Assembly: GCF_900215505.1 (NCBI RefSeq)
Contig: NZ_LT907844.1
Coordinates: 3,612,001-3,676,000 of the forward strand
Origin: Cohaesibacter sp. ES.047
GTDB taxonomy: Bacteria > Pseudomonadota > Alphaproteobacteria > Rhizobiales > Cohaesibacteraceae
Length of the DNA: 64,000 bases
Reading direction: 5' to 3'
The stretch's first letter is position 1; each line of letters begins with the position of its first letter. Under the pieces are notes generated by a model. That model worked only from the letters and a program-made list of their open reading frames with translations, was not told the DNA's origin and searched no databases. Below, in pieces: positions 10,406-19,348 of this stretch. The position numbers were made by a program, and so were the translations under genes.

Positions 10406-11296
10406 GTGAAAAAGGAAGAAAACCACGACCATGGTCTGGGGATTCCGTTCCAGTCTTTCGAGCCGGAGGAGCCTGCATCACCGCGTCGTTTCAGGGCAGT
10501 GCCCTTCCGCTCAATCGCTCCCAATCTTGTCACATTGCTGGCCCTGAGCGCCGGCCTGACCGGCGTGCGGATGGCGATTGAAGGACGGTTCGAGCTAGCC
10601 CTTGTCTCGATCCTGGCCGCTGCTTTTCTCGATGGTATCGACGGTCGATTGGCGCGCATGCTCAATGGCGCATCGCGGTTTGGGGCCGAGCTGGATTCCC
10701 TGACGGATTTTGTCAATTTCGGCGTGGCTCCAGCCATCATTCTTCATGTCTGGATTCTGCACGCCATTCCGTCTATTGGCTGGATCGCATCGCTTCTGTT
10801 TGCCATTGCGATGGTTCTGCGTCTCGCACGCTTCAACGTCGCGCTCGATGAAAAGAACAGACCGTCATGGCGCAAGGCCTATTTCGTGGGCGTTCCCGCA
10901 CCGGCTGGCGCCTTTGCTGTGCTCGCGCCGATCTATGTCGAGCTTGCCGGTGTGCCCCATTACGACGCCTTTGCTGCTGTGGTGATGCTCTATACTCTGT
11001 TCATCGCCATGCTGGTTGTCTCCTCCATTCCGACCTTTTCGGGAAAAACCATCGGATTGCGGATACCGCGCGCGCAAGTGTTGCCGCTGATGGTGGGGCT
11101 TGTCGCTGCGGTTGCCTTGCTGTTTTCCTATCCTTGGCTGGTTCTGTCCGGCTTTGTGCTGCTCTATCTTCTGTCCATCCCTTTTGCGCGCCGTTCCTGG
11201 TATCGTGCCAACGAGCGCATGCTCTCGGGTGAATGGACGGAAGCGGACGGCAAGGATGAAATCGGAACGGATGATGAAGACGATCCCGCAGCCTGA
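10406..11296 (+). CDS. pssA: CDP-diacylglycerol-serine O-phosphatidyltransferase
   Basis: The start is GTG at 10406 with GGGGAG ahead. The 296-residue integral membrane enzyme makes phosphatidylserine from CDP-diacylglycerol and serine. The CDP-alcohol phosphotransferase motif DG-x2-AR-x8-G-x3-D-x3-D is visible as DGIDGRLARM followed by GASRFGAELDSLTD at about residues 75-98. Several transmembrane segments follow, and the tail is acidic. It is the second gene of the psd-pssA unit, which ends at the terminator at 11340. Confidence 0.95.
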   Translation: MKKEENHDHGLGIPFQSFEPEEPASPRRFRAVPFRSIAPNLVTLLALSAGLTGVRMAIEGRFELALVSILAAAFLDGIDGRLARMLNGASRFGAELDSLTDFVNFGVAPAIILHVWILHAIPSIGWIASLLFAIAMVLRLARFNVALDEKNRPSWRKAYFVGVPAPAGAFAVLAPIYVELAGVPHYDAFAAVVMLYTLFIAMLVVSSIPTFSGKTIGLRIPRAQVLPLMVGLVAAVALLFSYPWLVLSGFVLLYLLSIPFARRSWYRANERMLSGEWTEADGKDEIGTDDEDDPAA

Positions 11297-11339
11297 TCAG
11301 GATTGCCTGAGACTAACCGTTGGCTGACGTTATCAAGAA

Positions 11340-11372
11340 AAAGCCCGCCTGATCAAAGGCGGGCTTTCTTTT
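11340..11372. terminator. Bidirectional terminator pssA / RND pump
   Basis: A 10-bp perfect stem (11340-11349 AAAGCCCGCC with 11358-11367 GGCGGGCTTT) has an 8-nt loop and a T-run on both strands. It lies between convergent genes. Confidence 0.92.
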
Positions 11373-11377
11373 TAATT

Positions 11378-14300
11378 TCATTCCGCAGCATGCGGCATTT
11401 CGCTTGGCGGCAGGGGATCAGGGAGCTCTTTTTTCTTTCGCTTCTTGTGATCGTCAAGAGTGACCAACCGGCTGTTGTCGCTCTCCTCGGAGGTAAACGT
11501 ATCTCCGTCTTGAGGCGCTTCGCCATCACTCGTCTTCCAAGCCGATACCTTTCTGCTCACAAAACGCCAGATCATAAGGAAGAAGGGTTTCAGCGTGACG
11601 GAAGGGAAAGCCAGCAGAACCGGAATCAGGATCAGCGTCAATAGGGTCGAGAAGGCAAGACCGGAGATAACGGCCGTTGACAATTGAACCCACCAGTCAG
11701 CCGTGATCGAGCCGACGGAAATCACCCGATTGAAGAAATCGAAGTTGATGCCCGTCGCCATCGGGATCAGACCCGCGATTGTGGTGATCGTCGTCAGGAG
11801 GATCGGACGGATCCTCTGGGCAGCGGTCTTGACCACCGCGTCGACAATGTCGATACCGTCCGCCCGGAACCGGTTGTAGGTATCGATAAGCACGATCGCG
11901 TTGTTGACCACGATACCGGCAAGAGCCACGACGCCGGTGCCCGACATGACGATGGAAAACTTCTGTCCCGTGATCAGCATGCCAAGAAGCACGCCGAAGA
12001 TCGAGAGAATGACAGTCATCAACGTCAGGGCTGTCTGGTAGAAGCTGTTGAACTGGGTGATCAGGATGATCGCCATGATGAACAGGGATCCGATAGCGGC
12101 ATAGCCGAGGAACTGGCTGGATTCTGCCTGATCCTCATCCGCACCGCGGAACTTGAACATCACGCCCGAAGGCCAGTCCTGAGTGTCGATCCAGCTCTCG
12201 ATCTGCTTGACCTTCTCGTCGACGGTGGTCCCGTCACTTTGGTCAACGGTTGCTTTCACGTTCATGGCATAGAAGCCGTCGACGCGACTGATCGAGGAGA
12301 CCTCCTGTTTGGGAGCGACCTTGACGAAGTTGCCGATGGGGACCTGGCCGTTGGGCGTCATCAGCTTCATCAGGTCGAGTTGACTGATGCTGCGTTGGTC
12401 TTCCGGCAGGCGAACACGAATATCGAGCTCGTCGTCGGAATCATCCGGTCGATACTTGCCAATCAACAATCCATTGGTCACGAGCTGGACCATTGAACCG
12501 ACTTGGGCAATCGAGGCGTTGTAACGCCCGGCTTCCTCTCGGTCGATCAGAAGCTCCCACTCGATACCGGGCAGGGGACGGGTGTCTTCAATCTCCATCA
12601 GCTTGGGCACAGTATCAAAATGCCGACGCACCAGAGCGGTGACATTTGCCACCTGATCATAGTTGGCAGATGTGATCTGCAGGTTGACGTCCTTGCCGGT
12701 TGGCGGGCCACCCTCGACCTTGGAGACCTGAATGCGGATGCCGGGAATGTCCGCTGTCCTCTGGCGGATCTCGGCAAAGATCTCCTTGGAGGGCCGACGG
12801 CAGCAATAGTCGTCAAGCTCGAGGTTGAGTGTGCCTATGGCATCGACGGGCTTGGAGCCGCCTCCGCCGATATCCCCCATAGCGGGACCGGAGCTGAAGC
12901 CCGATGGCGCAGAGTTGGACACCACATCGCGGACACCCTCGACCTGAAGCACTTCTTCTTCAACGGCCTTGACCAATGCACGGCTTTCAACCGCACTCAT
13001 ATTGCCGCGAGCCGACACATAGACCATCGCAATGCGCGGTTCTTCATCAACGAAGAACTCGACGCCTTTGCTGTGCTGCATGAAGCTGGCAACAATCCCG
13101 AAACCGATCAGACAGACAGCGGCAATGGTGCCAAGGTTGCCGATCGGATGCGAGGCCAGAGCATTCAGGAAACGGGCATAGATACCCGTGAAGCCTTTTA
13201 TTTCTTTGGCATTGAACTTATGCGTGCCCGACAGATGCTCCGCATTGGCGATCTCTTCCGCACTCGCCTTGTTCCGGCCGATAAAACCACCAGTAACGGG
13301 CAGGAAAATCATCGCCGTCAGCAGGGCCGACGACAGTACGATGATCACCATGATTGGCAGATAGCTCATGAACTCGCCAACAACACCGGGCCAGAGAAGC
13401 ATGGGCAGGAAGGCAGCAAGCGTTGTTGCGGTCGAGGAGGTGATCGGCCAAAACATAAGCTTGGCAGCCCTGATATAGGCTTCCTTGCGTTCCATGCCTT
13501 CCGCCACCTTGCGGTCAGCATATTCGACGATCACGATGGCACCGTCAACCAGCATCCCCACTGTCAGCACAAGGCCGAACATCACCATCATGTTGAGGGT
13601 CATGCCTAGCGCCGAGAGCACAAGGAAGCCCGTCATGAAGGAGGTGGGGATCGCGATGCCGATCAATAGGGCAGACCTGAATCCGAGAGCCGCCAGAACC
13701 AGCATCATGACGAGCGCGACGGCGGTCATGATGGAGGATTCAAGAGAGCCAAGCGTATCAAAGATCGGTTTGGCTTCATCGAGCATGAAGCGAACCTTGA
13801 TCGCCGGGTTCCAGTTGGCCATCTCCTTTTTGACAACGGCTCTGACGGCTTCGTTGTTCTCGATGATGTTCGTACCCGTGCGCTTTTTAATCTCGATCGA
13901 GATGGCAGGGTTGCCATTCACGCGGGTAATGGCAGAAGGGTCCTTGAAGGTCCGCTTGATCTGGGCAATGTCACCAAGGGTGACAACCCCTTCGCCATTC
14001 TGCTTGATCGGGATGGAATAAACGTCTTGCGCGGTCTCGATAAGGCCGGGGATCTTGAGGTTGAACCGTCCCTTGCCATTGTCGAGAAAGCCGGCGGGAA
14101 CCAACTGGTTGTTGAGAGAAACGGCGTTGAGCAGTTCGGTCTGGGTGACGTTGTAGGATTCCAGCTTCAAAAGATCGATTTCGACCTGAAGAACTTCTTC
14201 CCGAGATCCGCTCAGATTGGCTTCCAGAACCGTAGAAACGCTTTCCAGCTCATCCTGCAAACGCTTGGCGTGCTGATAGAGCGTGCGTTCAGGAACGGCC

Positions 14301-14737
14301 CCCGAAAGGGTCACATAGATAGTTGGCTGAAGCGAAAAGTTGATCTCATTGATGGTTGGCTCGTCCGCGTCGCTGGGGAGTTCGGCCTTGGCCTGATCCA
14401 CCTTGTCGCGCACGTCCGCAAGGGCCTGATCCTTGTTGAACCCGACATCGAATTCCAACACAACGGAGGCATGGCCTTCCGATGCGGTGGCTGTCATTTC
14501 CTTTACGCCATCCAGCGCCTGCAGCTTGTTCTCCATCGGCTTGATCAACAGACGTGCCGCATCCTCAGGCGAGATACCGTTCTGTGACATCGAGATATAG
14601 AGAACCGGGACGTCAATGTCCGGATTGGACTCCTTGGGAATGGAGATGTAACTGGCAAACCCCGCCGCGATCAGGACCAGCATCATGGTCATGACCGTGC
14701 GTCTTGCCCGAAGGATTGTGTCAAGAATACCGTTCAT
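11378..14737 (-). CDS. RND efflux transporter permease (AcrB-like, HAE family)
   Basis: A 1119-residue inner-membrane pump subunit. It has the RND layout: TM1 at 13-33, a first periplasmic loop, a TM2-6 block from about 335, a second loop, and a TM8-12 block from about 880. The start IPKESNPDIDVP is typical of the family. In TM4 the usual Asp pair is reduced to one: GMLVDGAIVIVE has D398 and G399. In TM10 the position of AcrB Lys940 is Asn945 (VVNNAIVLID). The TM11 RIRPILLTT is retained. A charged C-terminal tail of about 60 residues is extra. It is translated 3 nt after the adaptor gene. Substrates are unknown. Confidence 0.93.
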   Translation of the reverse strand: MNGILDTILRARRTVMTMMLVLIAAGFASYISIPKESNPDIDVPVLYISMSQNGISPEDAARLLIKPMENKLQALDGVKEMTATASEGHASVVLEFDVGFNKDQALADVRDKVDQAKAELPSDADEPTINEINFSLQPTIYVTLSGAVPERTLYQHAKRLQDELESVSTVLEANLSGSREEVLQVEIDLLKLESYNVTQTELLNAVSLNNQLVPAGFLDNGKGRFNLKIPGLIETAQDVYSIPIKQNGEGVVTLGDIAQIKRTFKDPSAITRVNGNPAISIEIKKRTGTNIIENNEAVRAVVKKEMANWNPAIKVRFMLDEAKPIFDTLGSLESSIMTAVALVMMLVLAALGFRSALLIGIAIPTSFMTGFLVLSALGMTLNMMVMFGLVLTVGMLVDGAIVIVEYADRKVAEGMERKEAYIRAAKLMFWPITSSTATTLAAFLPMLLWPGVVGEFMSYLPIMVIIVLSSALLTAMIFLPVTGGFIGRNKASAEEIANAEHLSGTHKFNAKEIKGFTGIYARFLNALASHPIGNLGTIAAVCLIGFGIVASFMQHSKGVEFFVDEEPRIAMVYVSARGNMSAVESRALVKAVEEEVLQVEGVRDVVSNSAPSGFSSGPAMGDIGGGGSKPVDAIGTLNLELDDYCCRRPSKEIFAEIRQRTADIPGIRIQVSKVEGGPPTGKDVNLQITSANYDQVANVTALVRRHFDTVPKLMEIEDTRPLPGIEWELLIDREEAGRYNASIAQVGSMVQLVTNGLLIGKYRPDDSDDELDIRVRLPEDQRSISQLDLMKLMTPNGQVPIGNFVKVAPKQEVSSISRVDGFYAMNVKATVDQSDGTTVDEKVKQIESWIDTQDWPSGVMFKFRGADEDQAESSQFLGYAAIGSLFIMAIILITQFNSFYQTALTLMTVILSIFGVLLGMLITGQKFSIVMSGTGVVALAGIVVNNAIVLIDTYNRFRADGIDIVDAVVKTAAQRIRPILLTTITTIAGLIPMATGINFDFFNRVISVGSITADWWVQLSTAVISGLAFSTLLTLILIPVLLAFPSVTLKPFFLMIWRFVSRKVSAWKTSDGEAPQDGDTFTSEESDNSRLVTLDDHKKRKKKELPDPLPPSEMPHAAE

Positions 14738-14740
14738 AGG

Positions 14741-15877
14741 TCAGCCCTTTTCCTTGAGGAGCGCATTCTTGTTCGCGCCTTCGAATTGGGAGCCGGCGGG
14801 AACGGCGACCACTGACTGGCCGTCCTTGATATATTCCTGGCCCACGATCACGACCTCGGCTGTGTCGGGGAGGCCTGTGACCCAGACCCCTTCCGGATCA
14901 CTGGACAGGATGGCAACCGGCGTGAACTTGGTAATATCATTCTCAACCGTCATGACGCCCACTTGTCCGGCGTCCGAAAGCGTCAGATGGGCCGGGCTCA
15001 TGAAATGGGCCTTGAGCGGCTCCAATTCCAGATTGGCGACAGCCGTGACGCCATCCCTTATGCGTCCGTCCTTGTTGTCGATCACCACTTCAACAAGGAA
15101 GGTACGAGTCTCGACATCAGATGCCGAACTGACATAGCGGACTTTGCCTTTTGTGACCTCACCCGAAACAAGCGTGATCTCGGCCTCGGTTCCGACTTTG
15201 ACTTTCTGAACATTCCGTTCGGAGACCTGACCGATAACAAGCATCGGATCAGACTTCATGATTTCCGCACAAACACCGCCGACCGCAAGTTGGTCACCCA
15301 CTTCCGCCAGGGCCCCCTGAACGATGCCTGCGAGCGGGGCGCGAATTTCGGTGCGTGCCAGCTCAAGTTTTGCATCCTTCACATCGGCCAGAGATGCATC
15401 ACGACTGGCCTTCAATGCCGCAATCTGGGTCTCTGAGGCGAAACCCTTTTTTGCCAACGTCTGCTTTGCTTTGAGATCGAACTCGGTTTGGGCAAGTGAG
15501 GCTTCGGCTTTTGCAAGGCTTGCTTCGCGCGACCCGATATCAAGGCGGCAGAGAAGATCGCCCTTTTCGACAGTTTGCCCTTTGTTGACCAGACGGTCAC
15601 GAACGATGGCAGTCGTCTCCGCTCTGACAGATACTTTTGTGTCCGCCTCGGTCCGGCCACGGATGATGAGGTGATTTTCCCGTTGCTGTGCCGTGAAACG
15701 CTTGACGGCAACGCGCATGGTCTCTTCGTCCGCCTGTTGATTGCGAACCGCGGGTGGCGGGCTCGCATTTTCGTTTGGTTGCCCACTAAAGACCGTTTCA
15801 CCAGTTGCCATCCAACCGATAATTCCAGTCGTAAATAGCAATGCAAGCCCGTATGAGCCCTTCAATCGCAATGCCAT
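14741..15877 (-). CDS. RND efflux periplasmic adaptor (HlyD/AcrA family)
   Basis: A 378-residue membrane-fusion protein that links the RND pump to an outer-membrane channel. It has one N-terminal hydrophobic segment (GLALLFTTGIIGW), a lipoyl half VRAETTAIVRDRLVNKGQ, a coiled-coil hairpin around ASLAKAEASLAQTEFDLKAK and LAKKGFASETQIAALK, a second lipoyl half RTEIRAPLAGIVQG, and a beta-barrel domain. The ATG at 15877 has GAGGG 7 nt ahead; the longer frame from 15907 lacks a good RBS. No outer-membrane factor gene is nearby, so the pump probably uses a TolC encoded elsewhere. Confidence 0.92.
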   Translation of the reverse strand: MALRLKGSYGLALLFTTGIIGWMATGETVFSGQPNENASPPPAVRNQQADEETMRVAVKRFTAQQRENHLIIRGRTEADTKVSVRAETTAIVRDRLVNKGQTVEKGDLLCRLDIGSREASLAKAEASLAQTEFDLKAKQTLAKKGFASETQIAALKASRDASLADVKDAKLELARTEIRAPLAGIVQGALAEVGDQLAVGGVCAEIMKSDPMLVIGQVSERNVQKVKVGTEAEITLVSGEVTKGKVRYVSSASDVETRTFLVEVVIDNKDGRIRDGVTAVANLELEPLKAHFMSPAHLTLSDAGQVGVMTVENDITKFTPVAILSSDPEGVWVTGLPDTAEVVIVGQEYIKDGQSVVAVPAGSQFEGANKNALLKEKG

Positions 15878-15993
15878 GGTTTTTCCCTCGAATAGGCCAC
15901 GCGTCACAGATTTGTGGGGGTGGCAAAAACAATAAATTAGCTCAGTGGTCGCAGATCAGACTCTGCGATCCGAAAAGTCACCCAAGAACACTT

Positions 15994-16584
15994 CTAACTT
16001 TCAACGGTGGATTGTCCCTTGCGAGCAATTTCCACCAATTCCACACCATGCTTCTTCAAATAGTCAATTCCAGCTGAAACACAATAGTTGCCGTAGCTGC
16101 GAGCCCAGTTTCCCGCCTGTTCAACCAGAACTTGATTGACATCTTTGGGGGCATCTTCGGCGGTTGCGCCGCTAATCGGCCCGTCGCATGCGTTGATCAG
16201 CTGCTGTTCCTGTTCAAGAAGCTCAATCTGTCGATCAATCGCTGATTGCACCACATCCGGGCCGAGCAGGCTGGCGTAAATGGAAAGCAGCAGGAATTCC
16301 GATCTGTAGATATCTTCCTTGTGTGGTTGCAGCATCTCCTTGAGGAACATCTGCCGACCACTCTCCGTGATAGAGTACACTTTACGCGCCGGTTTTCCGT
16401 TCTGCGCTTCATGCCTGCAGGTGACCAAACCCTCATGCTCCAGCCGTGTGAGGGCAGGGTAGATTGAACCGTAACTCGCTTCGACAAAGAAGCAGAAACT
16501 GCCCTCGGTCGAAATTTTGCGAATATCGTAACCGGTCATGTCCCCACAGAACAGGATTGCCAGACATATGCTACTTACATTCAT
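15994..16584 (-). CDS. PadR family transcriptional regulator
   Basis: A 196-residue regulator with a PadR winged helix: CLAILFCGDMTGYDIRK, then YGSIYPALTRLEHEGLVT (about residues 38-55) and the wing with ARKVYSITESGRQMF. The C-terminal helical domain (about 95-190) is of the Vir-like PadR type that dimerises and may bind a ligand. It lies just upstream of the adaptor and pump genes on the same strand, so it probably represses this efflux operon and its own promoter. A cluster of dyads 81-146 bp upstream of the ATG is the likely operator. Confidence 0.9.
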   Translation of the reverse strand: MNVSSICLAILFCGDMTGYDIRKISTEGSFCFFVEASYGSIYPALTRLEHEGLVTCRHEAQNGKPARKVYSITESGRQMFLKEMLQPHKEDIYRSEFLLLSIYASLLGPDVVQSAIDRQIELLEQEQQLINACDGPISGATAEDAPKDVNQVLVEQAGNWARSYGNYCVSAGIDYLKKHGVELVEIARKGQSTVES

Positions 16585-16664
16585 GATCTATCTTTCATTT
16601 CGCAGGTCTTGCGAAAAACCGGTTCTTGAATCGCAACGCCAACGAACTGTTTGGTTGCAACTAT

Positions 16665-16730
16665 CGTATATATACGTTTGATATATTTGTCCAGATCATA
16701 TATCAAACGAGCATATGATTGTTTGATATG
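16665..16730. promoter_or_regulatory. Cluster of PadR-type operator dyads
   Basis: Directly visible are a perfect 12-bp palindrome CGTATATATACG (16665-16676), a perfect inverted repeat of 12-bp arms CGTTTGATATAT (16675-16686) and ATATATCAAACG (16698-16709) with an 11-bp spacer, and a third copy GTTTGATATG (16721-16730). The cluster lies between the padR operon and the divergent 2-TM gene, so it could control both. Binding by this PadR protein is inferred from position. Confidence 0.65.
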
Positions 16731-16851
16731 CGTCGATGCGTCTCTACCGTTGAGACCATTTTTGTCTTAAGGAAAAACCATTATTGATTTAGAATGATTA
16801 CAAATGCCCAGCGTCACCAACCACCCGCGTCACCAACCAACAGGGACGATC

Positions 16852-17145
16852 ATGCCGATTACTGATCTGATATCAGAAGAAAAGCGCAAGCAGTCTGGAA
16901 ATATGGGCGTGTTTCAAAACCCGTTGGTTCGCCTGTTGGCAATCAACTGGTTGATCGGCTTGGTGGCGACTATCGTCATCTTCTCGGGTTTGCTGATCAC
17001 CAACGCAGCCGGGCTTCAGATCCTGATTTTTGAAAGCGAAAATCCCATTGTGCCCATGGCACTGCTGTTCTTTGGCCTGCTGATCACCTTCTGTAGTGTC
17101 GCGATGGGGGCTGCCGTGATGAGCTTGCCAAGGGATGACCTCTAG
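16852..17145 (+). CDS. Small two-helix membrane protein, unknown
   Basis: The ATG at 16852 has AGGGA 6 nt ahead; an upstream in-frame ATG at 16804 would add 16 residues with repeated NHPRHQP text and no RBS. The 97-residue product has a short charged N-terminus (ISEEKRKQSG) and two clear transmembrane segments (LLAINWLIGLVATIVIFSGLL, split, and VPMALLFFGLLITFCSVAM). I do not recognise a family. It is divergent from the PadR/efflux operon across the operator cluster and convergent with a GNAT gene. It may be co-regulated with the pump; no function can be stated. Confidence 0.72.
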   Translation: MPITDLISEEKRKQSGNMGVFQNPLVRLLAINWLIGLVATIVIFSGLLITNAAGLQILIFESENPIVPMALLFFGLLITFCSVAMGAAVMSLPRDDL

Positions 17146-17184
17146 CCCATGGCGCTGTCTGAACGGTTCGGATGAGCGACGCGT

Positions 17185-17733
17185 TTAGTCTGTGCCCGAG
17201 ACATCACTGCGACGCTCGAGCAGAACCAAATCCCGCCATTTGCCTGCCATCGGACCATAGGTCATCTTTCCCAGCCGTTCCCTGATGCCAACGACGCGGA
17301 AGCCATGCTTCTTGTGCACATTGAGGCTGGCGCTGTTTTCAGGAAAGACACCGGCCTGCAGCGTCCAGATGTCATGTGCCTCCGTTTCCTTGATCAGCCG
17401 TTCGAGCAGGAGCCCTCCGAGGCCGCAGCCGCACCGGCTAGCGGCAACATAGACGCTCACTTCGGCAACGCCCGCATAAACGCTGCGTCCGGAAACCGGT
17501 GACAACGCGGCCCAGCCAACCACCGCGTCCTTCTCCATCGCGACGATGCGGCAGCAATCAAGATGAGCATCACTCCAGTCCTTCCATGACGGCACCGCAG
17601 ATGTGAACGTGGCGTTGCCTGTATCAATTCCGTCCTGATAGATGCGCAGTATGGCCTCAGAATCAGGTGCCAACGCAGGGCGTAGAGTGAAGGCGGATGA
17701 GGCGGGGGCGGGTTTGATTGTGGAATGGGGCAT
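17185..17733 (-). CDS. GNAT acetyltransferase, phosphinothricin/methionine-sulfone type
   Basis: A 182-residue acetyltransferase. The N-terminal part ILRIYQDGIDTGNATF resembles the start of the Pat/MnaT group, which acetylates phosphinothricin-like or methionine-derivative amino acids. The CoA-binding loop CGCGLGGLLLERLI (about residues 100-113) is a cysteine-rich variant of the usual R/Q-x-x-G-x-G/A. The C-terminal LGKMTYGPMAGKWRDLVLLERR is also characteristic. The substrate in this organism is unknown; resistance or amino-acid detoxification is likely. Confidence 0.85.
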   Translation of the reverse strand: MPHSTIKPAPASSAFTLRPALAPDSEAILRIYQDGIDTGNATFTSAVPSWKDWSDAHLDCCRIVAMEKDAVVGWAALSPVSGRSVYAGVAEVSVYVAASRCGCGLGGLLLERLIKETEAHDIWTLQAGVFPENSASLNVHKKHGFRVVGIRERLGKMTYGPMAGKWRDLVLLERRSDVSGTD

Positions 17734-18049
17734 CTGAACGGTCTGTCAAAGGTGAAAGCAAAAGAAGATTATGCGCCGACGCCTCAGCACCATGACGCCA
17801 CGCGTGCCAATTTGCAATCTGCCTGAGAGTGAAACGGATGGTAAACCACTCCCTTTCAATGACCAATGCATTTTGGCAGTGATAAAAACCGTGCCTTAAC
17901 CAAGAGGTGCGGGTCTTAACCTCGTGCAAACCATGGCCGGAGATTTTGATCCCTAACATCATGAAAAAACGATGATTTTATCGGTTGAATAATCGCCGGG
18001 TGGCAAGAATTGTCTGACTGACGACAATTTGACTGCGGGGACGACGGGT
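17734..18049. other. Intergenic region with 20-bp-spaced CTTAACC repeats
   Basis: No gene is supported. Two direct CTTAACC copies occur at 17895-17901 and 17915-17921, exactly two helical turns apart, about 130 bp before the next start codon. The rest is unremarkable promoter-type DNA for the GNAT gene (minus) and the small gene (plus). Confidence 0.4.
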
Positions 18050-18361
18050 ATGATCAACGGTTTGAAACAGGCCTTTCACCGCCTGGAGAAGCAGGGCAAG
18101 CAATACTGGAATGAGCGTCGAGCCGACATGAGGATCGACAGGCAGAAGCTGGGCGTTGTCATGAAGATGGGCCGGCAATATACGATCCAGCTTTGCCTTT
18201 ATGCCATGATCCTGACGGGTGCGGTTGGTGTGACATTCACCGGCAGTGAAATCCTCATGGGGATCATTCACACCAAGATGACGGAAATGAGTCAGGAAGT
18301 CATAGCCGTTAACACGCCAAAAAGCGTGAGAACTGCAAGCCTGCGCTTGGAAACGAAATAA
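18050..18361 (+). CDS. Small hypothetical membrane-anchored protein
   Basis: A 103-residue frame from an ATG with GGGGA about 8 nt upstream. The N-terminal half is basic and helical (INGLKQAFHRLEKQGKQYW), then one hydrophobic segment LCLYAMILTGAVGVTFTG, then a short polar tail. A well-formed terminator begins 47 nt after the stop, which supports a real transcription unit. An open frame on the opposite strand has no such support. No family is recognised. Confidence 0.55.
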   Translation: MINGLKQAFHRLEKQGKQYWNERRADMRIDRQKLGVVMKMGRQYTIQLCLYAMILTGAVGVTFTGSEILMGIIHTKMTEMSQEVIAVNTPKSVRTASLRLETK

Positions 18362-18407
18362 TCCGTCGCAAGAAACATAGTCGCGCAAATCTAAAAGCAC
18401 ATATCAG

Positions 18408-18446
18408 AAAGCACCGACAGATTGTATGAGCCGGTGCTTTTCTTGT
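18408..18446 (+). terminator. Terminator after the small membrane protein
   Basis: A 9-bp perfect stem AAAGCACCG (18408-18416) with CGGTGCTTT (18432-18440) is followed by TCTTGTCTTT. It lies between convergent genes; the minus side has only a weak T-run. Confidence 0.8.
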
Positions 18447-18539
18447 CTTTCAAGTTGCTATCGATCCAAGTCTATCTGGGTCTTAACACGATCCCTCTGG
18501 ACGCTGAGGGCATCATTTTGGCCAAGGCGAGTCGCTTGC

Positions 18540-19310
18540 CTAGGCCGAAGCGCCAGAGGAATGGCTTTGCCTGAATTCTCCCAACGACTGCACCAAAATC
18601 AGTTGAGCCGAGCGTAGGAACAGGCCTGCCATTATCAAAGCGACCAGAATATCCGGCCATGCCGAAGCTGTAAAATAGACCGACAGGCTCGCGCCCAGAA
18701 CCGCAAGATTGCCAATCGCATCGTTGCGCGAACACAGCCAAACAGACCGCACATTGGAATCGCCGTCCTTGTAGCGCATCAAGAGCAAGACCGAGGCAAC
18801 ATTGGCAGCAATGGCCATGAAGCCGATCACACCCATGATTTCGGCACGCGGCACATCGAGAAAATAGATCTGGTAAAGCGTTGAGGCAAAGATCCAAATC
18901 CCCATCAGCAACAGGCTGACCCCCTTCACCATGGCGGCCGTCGAACGGACCCGAAGGCTCATGCCGATCACAGCAAGGCTCATGCCGTAAGTGACGGCAT
19001 CCCCCAGAAAATCGAGTGCATCGGCCTGAAGGGCTTGTGACCCGGCCAACTTACCGCCAAGCAATTCGATCAGGAACATGCCGCCATTCAAAGCGATGAC
19101 GGTCCACAATACCATCTTGTAGCGCGGATCAACGCCGTCAAAAACCGGGTTTCCGGAACAGCCGCAGGCATGGTCCGAGCAGCCCTGTTCCTTTGTTTCC
19201 ACCTGACCATGCGCGTGATTATGTGTGTGTGTGGCGGAACCGCATGACGCATCCGTGCCTGAACAACAGTCCGAATGATGATCGATTTCCTGAGCGTGGT
19301 TGAGAGTCAT
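18540..19310 (-). CDS. Cation diffusion facilitator (CDF) metal exporter
   Basis: A 256-residue inner-membrane exporter. The first 50 residues are rich in His and Cys (HHSDCCSG, THTHNHAHG, CSDHACGCSG), a likely metal-gathering tail. The membrane part starts with LWTVIALNGGMFLIELLGG and has ALQADALDFLGDAVTY, where the Asp pair of TM2 forms part of the transport site, and a later SRNDAIGNLAVL for TM5. The expected long cytoplasmic domain is missing, as in short CDF members. The ATG at 19310 is chosen because the upstream GTG (19334) would sit almost on the transcription start of the MerR-type promoter; TAGGA precedes the ATG. Zn, Cd or Pb are probable substrates. Confidence 0.9.
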   Translation of the reverse strand: MTLNHAQEIDHHSDCCSGTDASCGSATHTHNHAHGQVETKEQGCSDHACGCSGNPVFDGVDPRYKMVLWTVIALNGGMFLIELLGGKLAGSQALQADALDFLGDAVTYGMSLAVIGMSLRVRSTAAMVKGVSLLLMGIWIFASTLYQIYFLDVPRAEIMGVIGFMAIAANVASVLLLMRYKDGDSNVRSVWLCSRNDAIGNLAVLGASLSVYFTASAWPDILVALIMAGLFLRSAQLILVQSLGEFRQSHSSGASA

Positions 19311-19348
19311 TTTTTGCACTATCCTATGGATCACGTCCGTTGGATGGG

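Noticed and set aside
12503-13609. Open frame of 368 codons on the plus strand across the RND gene
   Set aside because: Shadow of the RND permease; composition of the translation (many His, Asp, Gln, Gly) is typical of antisense frames.
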